Below, piece after piece: positions 22,934 through 29,776 of a DNA stretch of 52,509 nt. Position 1 is the first letter of the stretch; each line of letters starts with the position of its first letter. Source of the DNA: Desulfovirgula sp. (GTDB lineage Bacteria; Bacillota; Desulfotomaculia; Desulfotomaculales; Desulfocucumaceae). The notes beneath the pieces are model-generated. The model did no database searches, was not told the origin of the DNA, and saw only the letters and a list, made by a program, of their open reading frames with translations. Position numbers and translations under genes: made by a program. The DNA lies in NCBI GenBank assembly GCA_020725625.1, contig DYET01000133.1, positions 1 through 52,509 on the forward strand. Reading direction: 5' to 3'.

Positions 22934-23144
22934 CTCCTCCGGTCAAGCCGGAATCTCCCCCCTTATTCCGGGCCACCTGAAGGCAGGCGGTAAAGATGGC
23001 CCTTTTGAGGGTTTCACCGTCAAGGTTGCGGTACTTTTCCCCCCGCGCCAGGCGGCATATGGCTATGAGCCTACTGTTGCAGTCAGCTATCGAGGCGGTG
23101 CCTGCAAGCAGTTCGTTCCGGATCGAAACAATGTTATCCTCCAC
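22848..23144 (-). CDS. Small unknown protein, about 98 residues
   Basis: It begins MEDNIVSIRNELLAGTASIA and continues with a helix-rich region (DCNSRLIAICRLARGEKYRN) and LKRAIFTACLQVARNKGG. The last 30 residues look unstructured and overlap the next gene. The start is GTG 23144, after GGAGGTGATTTCT; the frame extends to 23207 without a ribosome site. Function unknown. Confidence 0.55.
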   Translation of the reverse strand: MEDNIVSIRNELLAGTASIADCNSRLIAICRLARGEKYRNLDGETLKRAIFTACLQVARNKGGDSGLTGGGGPTVRQGVAGEEPAPRCPARQETGSPV

Positions 23145-23212
23145 AGAAATCACCTCCCATACCGGAAAAAGAAACCTTTCCTGGGCGATCGCACTTAACC
23201 CCGGCAAGCCGG

Positions 23213-23503
23213 TCAGGAACCATCTTCCCTTTCCCTGCGGGAGGCACGGGCCAGAATGGACCGGCGTACTGTCTCCACGTCCTCCCGTTTGGCCAGGGAC
23301 AGAAGTTCCGACACGGCGAGAAAGGTAGCCTTGCTGTACACCACTACGGACCTGGCGGTTTCCCGGCCCTCATCCGACTCAATCTGACGTTCACACAGCT
23401 TTATGACCACGCTGGTAAAATCGGTGTGCTCCGCCTTCGCCCGGCGGCTGATAGCCAGGGCCAGGGACAGCGGAAACCGTATGGTTCTCCTGTCAACAGT
23501 CAT
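23213..23503 (-). CDS. Small helical DNA-binding-like protein
   Basis: Ninety-six residues, MTVDRRTIRFPLSLALAISR, then AEHTDFTSVVIKLCERQI and RSVVVYSKATFLAVSELLSL. The N-terminal strand followed by two helices resembles a ribbon-helix-helix fold of mobilisation or partition accessory proteins. GGAGCGGGATC precedes ATG 23503. It is the first gene after the GC-rich palindromic gap, consistent with binding there (inference). Confidence 0.6.
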   Translation of the reverse strand: MTVDRRTIRFPLSLALAISRRAKAEHTDFTSVVIKLCERQIESDEGRETARSVVVYSKATFLAVSELLSLAKREDVETVRRSILARASRREREDGS

Positions 23504-24149
23504 GATCCCGCTCCTGTTCTTTTGGTCTGGGAATTGCCCTAAAACCGGGAAGACGACCCGGCAGTGTGCCTGGCTACCTGGTAACCCCGGCGCTACCCGG
23601 GCCTGGCGGTCCGGGCGCTACTCCGGCCTGTAGCGCCCCGACCGTCCCCCATGGGCAGAATTGCCACACGTAAAATATTGCCTGCCGCTGCCTCCACCCC
23701 GGCTCCCATCCAGGCGCCCCGGCCCCCTGGATACCGGGGTGCCGGGTTTCCCGGACGGCCTGGTATCCCAGGGCACCTGGAACCGGGACCCCGGGCCCGA
23801 GACCGGGGGCAGGGGCCCGGGGCTCATGGTCCAGGGGCGGCCAGGGAGCCCGGCCGGGATGTCCGGGCCGGGCAAGGGCCGCCTGACAGCCCAGCCCTTG
23901 AGGCTGTTGCTGCTGATGAGGAAAAAAAGAAAATCGTCAGACGGCTGTCTGACACCCGGAGCCAGACGGCGCCAGGGTACCAGGTTACCTTGATGACGGG
24001 CGCAGTTGGCGTCTGACGCCCGGGGCCGGGCGGGCCGGGGCGTCCGGGGACCGGTAAGCACGTATTATATTTAGGAGCATGGATGGCGACAGCCTGAGGA
24101 CGCAAGGACGGGGCAGCCCGGCGGGTTAAAAACACCCGGCTGACAAAAA
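23504..24149. other. GC-rich, palindrome-rich gap without a supported gene (candidate oriT)
   Basis: 646 bases of low-complexity, GC-rich sequence (runs such as GGGCCCGAGACCGGGGG), with long frames open on both strands that look like composition artefacts. An inverted repeat GTCAGAC-GGCT-GTCTGAC lies at 23936-23953 next to an A-rich stretch (23920-23933), and further CTGAC/GTCTGA copies follow to 24015. Position beside a small DNA-binding protein gene and upstream of a coupling protein gene is typical for an origin of transfer, but no nick consensus could be recognised. Confidence 0.4.
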
Positions 24150-24347
24150 TCACTTCTCAAAGGCCCTCACAAAGTCACTGAAGCTGTCACCCCGTTCAAC
24201 TCCTTCACTGCCTGCCCCGGAACCACCGTTTTTCCTCAACGCTTGCAATTCCAACCGGATGCCTTCGAGGATATCCGCCAGGCCCAGGGCGATGTCCACC
24301 CACTCCCTGACCCTGGCGGACTGCTGCCCTTTGGGGTAATTCCACAC
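24150..24347 (-). CDS. Small unknown protein, possibly longer with CTG start
   Basis: Sixty-five residues, WNYPKGQQSARVREWVDIAL, then GLADILEGIRLELQAL and an acidic end. The GTG at 24347 has no ribosome site. Upstream codons in the same frame continue as LTVTFPAGHPV, and AGGTGAG lies six bases before a CTG at 24377. The protein may therefore begin there as MTVTFPAGHPVWNYPKGQ. I do not recognise the family; a DNA-binding strand-helix-helix protein is possible. Confidence 0.5.
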   Translation of the reverse strand: MWNYPKGQQSARVREWVDIALGLADILEGIRLELQALRKNGGSGAGSEGVERGDSFSDFVRAFEK

Positions 24348-24582
24348 CGGATGGCCGGCCGGAAATGTTACCGTCAGTCTTTTCTCACCTACCGCACATC
24401 ACCCCCCGTTCCCCGGGTGCATCTGGCCCTGGGTCCCGCTGGACACTGATCTTGGGGTTTTTTCGAATAAAAGTGCATCACCCTGAATTAATTTGCCATG
24501 TCCAGTACGGGTACGATCATCACCTGTAACCAAAAAACAGTTTCCATCCCTTGCCGCCCAGGAGCTGGAGCCATGCATCAGA

Positions 24583-25596
24583 TCAGTTTCCTGAACTGCT
24601 GACCGCCATCAGGTAACCTACGGCGTTGGCGTATATCGGGTCTTCCACCACCCTTACGCTAGGCAGTATCCCGGCCAGGACTTTCTCAAATATGAGCGCC
24701 CCGCCGCCGGCCAGCAGTACGTTTTCCAGAAAGCCCACCTTTCTCCCCCACGTGTTGGCTATACCGCGCGAGATCAGTACCCCGGCCTCCCGCACCGCCA
24801 TGCTGGCGGCGTCGCCAAGGTTGTACCCCCTGCCGTTGTACACTATCACCTGTCCAGTAAGCGCCTTCCAGGTCACCGCCGCCGACTCCGCCAGTTCAAG
24901 GGGGACGCCTGTCTGGCGCCTGAATTCCGACATGATGGATCTGGTCACCAGGTACACCCCGGAAGTCAGGCTGGTGCGGTACTCCTCGCTCAACAGAATT
25001 GGTCTCCCGCCCCTGACGTCGATCAACAGGATGTCGGTGGTGTACTCGCCTATATCCACCACCCCTGTAAGACCATCCGGAAGGCTGCCTGCGGCCATGG
25101 AGGCCAGTACCACCCCGGCTCCCTGGGGATAGACCTCGGCGCGGGTGAACGCTATAGGGCGGTCCTCCTGATCATCCACCCCGATTATTGCGGAAAGTCC
25201 CAGTAGCCTCCTCTTCAGGGCGTCCTTATCCTTCAGGTAGATCGCCAGGGGTACACCCGCGGCAAGGGTTACCTCCCCGAACCCACTGCAGTCGACAAGC
25301 AGACGGGCAGCGGTCAGGAGAAGAACGTCGTGAATATCCTGCGGCTTACGGTACGAAAGCGACATTGTGGCCAGGGGTGACTGCAAAGCCCGCTCACCCA
25401 CCAGCCAGTTCCTCCTTTCCCCGTCCGGGAACCTGATGGCAACACGGTATCCCGGACCCTCACCGGAAAAAACACCATCGAACCCCTCCTCCCGGGTTGG
25501 GGCCAGAACAGACCGGAACTGCACCCTGCGGCCATCCCCGGAAAGACCCTTGACCATACCGGAACCCACATCCACGGAGAGTATTGCCTGCAGCAT
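24583..25596 (-). CDS. ParM/StbA-like actin ATPase for DNA segregation
   Basis: About 337 residues with the three actin-fold nucleotide motifs: ILSVDVGSGMVKG (phosphate 1, residues 4-16), TGVVDIGEYTTDILLID (phosphate 2) and NVLLAGGGALIFEKVL (adenosine). Such proteins polymerise and push plasmid copies apart, together with a DNA-binding adaptor; the small proteins at 24150 and 23213 are candidates. GGAGGTGAGGAA gives a strong site for ATG 25596; the frame extends to 25644. The gene marks a plasmid-like origin for the segment. Confidence 0.82.
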   Translation of the reverse strand: MLQAILSVDVGSGMVKGLSGDGRRVQFRSVLAPTREEGFDGVFSGEGPGYRVAIRFPDGERRNWLVGERALQSPLATMSLSYRKPQDIHDVLLLTAARLLVDCSGFGEVTLAAGVPLAIYLKDKDALKRRLLGLSAIIGVDDQEDRPIAFTRAEVYPQGAGVVLASMAAGSLPDGLTGVVDIGEYTTDILLIDVRGGRPILLSEEYRTSLTSGVYLVTRSIMSEFRRQTGVPLELAESAAVTWKALTGQVIVYNGRGYNLGDAASMAVREAGVLISRGIANTWGRKVGFLENVLLAGGGALIFEKVLAGILPSVRVVEDPIYANAVGYLMAVSSSGN

Positions 25597-25953
25597 TTCC
25601 TCACCTCCAGAAAATTTGGTATCCATAAAAAAGAAGGGGGGCAAAAGTCCACCTTCCAGGGCCTGAGAAAGTTACTGACAGCAGTCTTCGATTATTCAGT
25701 CGACTAAATCGTTACGTTATCCTTTGGAATGTGCTATTAATAAAATACATTATTGATGCTTCCAATTAGATTAGTTACGGCTGCCAACGGCATGGAACCT
25801 GAATCGCTGTATTGCCCGGAGAATCTTGTGGTCTTTCCCTCGGACAGCAGGTTTAACTACTCCAAAATACATAAAAATCCTGGCAATATAATCCTGGGTT
25901 AATGTATAGCAGGGAATTAATGCTGATTGTAGTACAAAAATCTTACAGGGTGA
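25597..25953. other. AT-richer boundary interval
   Basis: No gene is seen here. The base composition and gene direction change after this point (plus-strand toxin-antitoxin pair, then surface proteins), so it is a likely edge of the plasmid-like segment. No tRNA, direct repeat or attachment site could be recognised. Confidence 0.35.
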
Positions 25954-25980
25954 TATAATACTTAAAAGAGGTGAGGTGGA
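25954..25980 (+). promoter_or_regulatory. -10 element and ribosome site of the UPF0175/PIN pair
   Basis: TATAAT at 25954-25959 is followed by GAGGTGAGGTGGA directly before ATG 25981. A matching -35 is not clear. Confidence 0.4.
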
Positions 25981-26251
25981 ATGCTAGAAATGAATATACC
26001 CATACCGGAGGGGTTACCCCAGTCTTTGAAAATGTCAGAGGCTGAATTTGCAAAAGAAGCCCGAATGTTACTGGCAACTAAGCTTTATGAGTTGGGCAAG
26101 ATAACCGCTGGGGTAGCCAGCCAAATAGCAGGCGTAGACCGGCTTGTCTTTCTTGCCTCCCTATCTAAATATGGTGTGCCAGCGATAAATATATAAGGAT
26201 GAAGAAGTAGGGTTAGAAATAGAATCTGCCAGGAGATTAGCGAAATTATGA
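25981..26251 (+). pseudogene. UPF0175-family antitoxin, C-terminus frameshifted
   Basis: The frame from ATG 25981 gives a UPF0175 protein (EFAKEARMLLATKLYELGKI, TAGVASQIAGVDRLVFLASL) that stops at 26196 after GVPAINI. If one T is restored in ATATA-AAGGATGAA, reading continues as YKDEEVGLEIESARRLAKL, a normal acidic UPF0175 ending, to a TGA at 26249-26251 that overlaps the toxin ATG as ATGA. The last 20 or so residues are therefore lost in the sequence as given. This could impair neutralisation of the PIN partner or be a sequencing error. Confidence 0.75.
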
Positions 26252-26787
26252 CCATGCGCATTGTAGACGCTGGGCCGCTACTTTTTCTGGCCCGTCTGAA
26301 CCGTCTGGATATATTAAAAATAGGAGTCAGCCGGGTACTTGTCCCTTCGGCGGTATTAATAGAAATACAAAGAAAGAATGATCTGGCACTGGAAGTTATT
26401 CGCGCATCTTATGGCAACTGGCTTGGAGAATGCTTGATTACCAGTCCGGAAATATTGAAGATGCTACCCGATCTGGGCAAGGGCGAACGTGAAGTTATTG
26501 CTCAAGCCATCGAACAAAAAATAGATTCTATCGTTTTGGATGATCTGGATGCCAGGCGTATTGCCTGGCGTTTTGGTTTGATACCTACAGGAACAGTAGG
26601 CCTTTTACTGGCAGCCAAGAAAAAAGGACTTCTTCCTTCACTTAAAGCTGAACTTGAACGTCTCAAGGAGATGGGGTTTTGGATATCAAAATCCCTGTGG
26701 AAAGAAGCGCTAAAGGAGGCCTTTCCCAGATCACCACGCTTTCTGCTACCGATGCACCATTTCTTCCGGTTTAAAGCTTTCTTATAG
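26248..26787 (+). CDS. DUF3368 PIN-like toxin partner
   Basis: 179 residues: MTMRIVDAGPLLFLARLNRL with the first aspartate, VLVPSAVLIEIQ, LGKGEREVIAQAIE, then IVLDDLDARRIAWRFGLIPT, and TVGLLLAAKKKGLLPSLKAE. This is the DUF3368 PIN-like family that pairs with UPF0175. The start overlaps the corrected antitoxin stop. The final 20 residues (after KEALKEAF) are atypical and run into the convergent gene at 26771, so the 3' end may be altered. Confidence 0.85.
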   Translation: MTMRIVDAGPLLFLARLNRLDILKIGVSRVLVPSAVLIEIQRKNDLALEVIRASYGNWLGECLITSPEILKMLPDLGKGEREVIAQAIEQKIDSIVLDDLDARRIAWRFGLIPTGTVGLLLAAKKKGLLPSLKAELERLKEMGFWISKSLWKEALKEAFPRSPRFLLPMHHFFRFKAFL

Positions 26788-27724
26788 TTATGGAGGCGGC
26801 ACCCGTATTACCGGCTTCATCTTTTACAGATACCTGTATAATGTTGGGCCCGGGGGCAGCAACAGGCAAAAAGATTACCCTGCTGGCCGGCAGGGGAGTA
26901 TAAGTGACGCTATCCAGGCTGTAGGTAAACAAGGAACTGGCATTGTCCGAAATATCAAGCACTGCCTTAATGGAGCTCCCGCTGGTGGCTGTGGCCCCTG
27001 TGGCCGTCCTGACCCTGACTAGGGGAGGGGTGACATCACCGCCCATATTTTTCTCGATGCTGGTTATGGAAGCATAAATGAGGTCCAGCTTGTTATTCGC
27101 TGCCTGCCCCTGGTCCCGGGCCTCCCTGGAAAGGGTCGCCGCCGACTTGGAAGTATACGCATCCCACGTATAGGTTGAAGCTGAACTTGCAGCCTGGTAT
27201 GCGTTTGATGCATTGATCGCAGCCAAGTCAGCAGAACTCCTGGCCGCGTTCGCCGCATTATAGGCATTGCCTGCACTGGTGGCGGCTGTATTTGCCGAAA
27301 CCGTTGCTGTTCTGGGTGAGTAACCGGAAAAGGATCCCGGCGTGCTGTTTGCTGTGTCAACTTTATATATTAAATAGCTGTAACTGACACCACCCTCAGG
27401 TGAACTGCCGTTTGAGCTCATGATCACAACATTGCCCTGCACCCTCCAGTATGATCCGTCATCCGGCAGGGTATAATTCAGGTAGGCATTAAGCCACTGA
27501 CCGCTGCCGGATATGGAAACATCCGCCGGCAAAATTTTTGAAAAACCCTGTGTGTCGTTAAAGCCAACAATATTAATGTTTTGCGGGGAATAACCAATCA
27601 TACCGTAATGTGTGTACAGTTGACCCAGGTAGTATGAATAGCTTCCTGCATATGCGATATGGCTGTAACTCAGGATAGAGCAGATGAAAAGCAAAAAACC
27701 AAACAATGCCCGCCTCAGCCTCAT
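26771..27724 (-). CDS. Exported surface protein with helical stalk and shared C-terminal domain
   Basis: 317 residues with a signal peptide (FGFLLFICSILSYSHIAYA). A unique strand-rich head covers residues 27-140. An alanine/serine-rich helical stalk covers about 145-225 (NAYNAANAARSSADLAAINA), and a C-terminal immunoglobulin-like domain covers about 236-317 with SDN-type loops and the ending DEAGNTGAASITIRKL. The same C-terminal domain ends the proteins at 29777 and 33173. There is no sortase motif or membrane anchor. It is likely a cell-surface or pilus-associated protein. The gene converges on the DUF3368 gene with a 17-base overlap. Confidence 0.75.
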   Translation of the reverse strand: MRLRRALFGFLLFICSILSYSHIAYAGSYSYYLGQLYTHYGMIGYSPQNINIVGFNDTQGFSKILPADVSISGSGQWLNAYLNYTLPDDGSYWRVQGNVVIMSSNGSSPEGGVSYSYLIYKVDTANSTPGSFSGYSPRTATVSANTAATSAGNAYNAANAARSSADLAAINASNAYQAASSASTYTWDAYTSKSAATLSREARDQGQAANNKLDLIYASITSIEKNMGGDVTPPLVRVRTATGATATSGSSIKAVLDISDNASSLFTYSLDSVTYTPLPASRVIFLPVAAPGPNIIQVSVKDEAGNTGAASITIRKL

Positions 27725-27843
27725 TAATTATCAACTCCTTACAAAGTTATTTGATTTGCTGGATTAATAAAAAGTTGTAGTTGCCCACTGGGTATATACC
27801 CGTCTGACTAATACATCCACCAGCTGTGTAACAGATAAATAAT

Positions 27844-27864
27844 GGAGGGGTGCTTAACCCCTCC
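27844..27864. terminator. Hairpin terminator
   Basis: GGAGGGGT (27844-27851) pairs perfectly with ACCCCTCC (27857-27864), loop of five. On the minus strand ATTATTTAT follows. It would end transcripts coming from the surface-protein genes above 27,900. Confidence 0.5.
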
Positions 27865-27898
27865 GGCCTTGATGCAACCTTCTATGGTCATCCTTTGC

Positions 27899-27979
27899 CT
27901 ATATTTTTCTTATCCTGATGTATTTGGATGCCACGTTTCCTGCCTCATCCCTGACCCATACCGGCAAAAGATACGGCTT
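27899..27979 (-). pseudogene. Orphan copy of the shared C-terminal tail
   Basis: The minus strand reads KPYLLPVW, then VRDEAGNVASKYIRIRKI and TAG. This is the same ending as in the proteins at 26771, 29777 and 33173. No start codon precedes it, and it lies 48 bases after the stop of the gene at 28027. It is either the severed tail of that gene or debris from a deleted paralogue. Confidence 0.65.
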
Positions 27980-28026
27980 CATTTATGTGTGTTCATGAAT
28001 GAATTCTTTCAGACTTTAAAAGCCCC

Positions 28027-29697
28027 CTACCAGCTCAGGGTCCTGATAACCAGCCTCCGCAAAATGTGGCCGTTAATCTCCAGGTTGAGAATAAGATCTT
28101 TTTGCGTGGTTCCCTTAATACCTGTAATGCGAATACGGTACACCCCATTGTCCGGCCAGCGGCCGTCCACGTTTTTCTCAGGCACTGTGAAGGTGTACTC
28201 CCAATAACCCGGCTCTGGGTTGTAGACCATGGCCGCCTCTGTGGGCAACTGCCCCCCGGCGAGGGCCGGACCGCCGTCGGCCTTTGTTTCCAGCGGATAG
28301 GTAACCGAGCAGGAATCGAGGGTGACCCGAGCGCCGGCTGAGAGACTTACCGCCCTGGCGGAAATAGTAACGTTTCTACCCCGCTCAGCCGGGTAAGGTG
28401 TTATCTGTCCCTCCAGGACGAGGTCCTCTTCGGCTTCCAGAATCACGCGATGGATTTTCGGTGTGAGCTGGGGGTCAGTGGTATCTAGAATTGCCCTCAG
28501 CACAAACCGGCTGCCCCGGGGAACTGCAGTCCAGGTCCCGGGGCTGATTTCAGTAAAGGCTGAACCCCCGTCAGTGGAAACAGAGTAACTGATCGATGTC
28601 CCGGCCGGCCTGTCGTCGGTCACTGTCAGGCGTACCGCGTCATAGGTGACTGCAGTGGTAAAAACCCTTGAAAAATAGCTCCCTGGATGGGCGTACCCCC
28701 TGTTTATATTAAGTCCCGATACTCCCAGGCCGGGATCGGTAACCATATGTCCGGCCGCGTCGTCGTATGTCCACCACTGGACGTTACCGTTCTCATCCAG
28801 CAATACCTGCTCGTAGGTGCCCGGCTTTAATGACACGGCCACCGGGCCGGTCACCGGTCCCGGGCTGAAAACTTCCACCCTGGCCGCTCCCCCGGAGTCG
28901 TCGTTCATGTAGTAACCCAGATCTGTTCCAGTGAGTATGGAACTACCCACATCATCACTGCCGGCCGAGATTACGTCCGCCAGACCGGTAATCCTCCTGG
29001 CCGGGTCCTCAACATAGGTTCCGCCGGCCTCATCGTAGGAAAAGTAGTACGCCGCCGTTTTGCTGAACAGCACGAAATCCGGGGAGTAATTTACCATGGA
29101 CACCCTGACGGGGTCCGCGATATTCGGCTCAAAAACCAGTGCTGGATTAAGGCCGGACCCGGCCTCATACCTGGTTACCCTGGCCCTGTTTCCCTCTCTC
29201 TGCAACAGCAGGGCCGAGTCCGAGTTTTTAAACGCCGCCACCGACAGGACTCCGGTGAGACCATTCACCTTTAGCGCCGGGTCGTCGGTCATCCCGGATC
29301 CGTTAAATCTGTAATAGGCGATGCTGTCACCGGTGATGGCCCAGACGTTGAGGTTGTCCTGGCGGATGGACACCCCCGTGGCCTCAGCGGCCCAGGGGCA
29401 GGAATAGACGGGGTTGATTTCCAGCTTTCCCGTGGCGTCGTTTAATTCGTACAGCCGGATCCCTTCCCTGGACGCGGTGGCATAGCCGAACCCGTTTTCC
29501 AGTACGTCCAAGGCTCCGGCCAGGGACTGCCAGGGTAGGAGCACCTGGTGGTTTACGGTATCAACCCGGGCCGTGGTTCTGGTCAGGTCCACCAGGCTAG
29601 TATCGGTAAACCCATCGTCCAGCACCACCCCGGCGAAGGCCGGTGTGCAGAATATAAAGAACACAATGATGGTGGTGATAATCAATGGCCTTTTCAA
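28027..29697 (-). CDS. Exported propeller-like protein, possibly C-terminally truncated
   Basis: 556 residues with a signal peptide (IITTIIVFFIFCTPAFA). Residues 25-330 contain repeated strands with the rhythm of a beta-propeller (ENGFGYATASREGIRLYELN, KNSDSALLLQREGNRARVTR, PDFVLFSKTAAYYFSYDEAG). Residues 340-430 have a discoidin-like strand region. The last 100 residues form an extension domain (PEKNVDGRWPDNGVYRIRI). It ends LRRLVIRTLSW without the DEAGN-RKL tail of its neighbours; that tail exists downstream, out of frame. Function is probably adhesion or surface display. Confidence 0.72.
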   Translation of the reverse strand: MKRPLIITTIIVFFIFCTPAFAGVVLDDGFTDTSLVDLTRTTARVDTVNHQVLLPWQSLAGALDVLENGFGYATASREGIRLYELNDATGKLEINPVYSCPWAAEATGVSIRQDNLNVWAITGDSIAYYRFNGSGMTDDPALKVNGLTGVLSVAAFKNSDSALLLQREGNRARVTRYEAGSGLNPALVFEPNIADPVRVSMVNYSPDFVLFSKTAAYYFSYDEAGGTYVEDPARRITGLADVISAGSDDVGSSILTGTDLGYYMNDDSGGAARVEVFSPGPVTGPVAVSLKPGTYEQVLLDENGNVQWWTYDDAAGHMVTDPGLGVSGLNINRGYAHPGSYFSRVFTTAVTYDAVRLTVTDDRPAGTSISYSVSTDGGSAFTEISPGTWTAVPRGSRFVLRAILDTTDPQLTPKIHRVILEAEEDLVLEGQITPYPAERGRNVTISARAVSLSAGARVTLDSCSVTYPLETKADGGPALAGGQLPTEAAMVYNPEPGYWEYTFTVPEKNVDGRWPDNGVYRIRITGIKGTTQKDLILNLEINGHILRRLVIRTLSW

Positions 29698-29776
29698 GGC
29701 AGGCCCGACACCCCCTCTCTGTATCCTTCCGACGGGAAATTAAACAAAGAACCATACCGGGATATACCAAGCACGG

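Noticed and set aside
23651-24016. Plus-strand frame resembling a collagen-like protein (repeated G-x-P)
   Set aside because: The Gly/Pro pattern comes from GC-rich runs; frames on both strands are equally open, there is no ribosome site, and every neighbour is on the minus strand.
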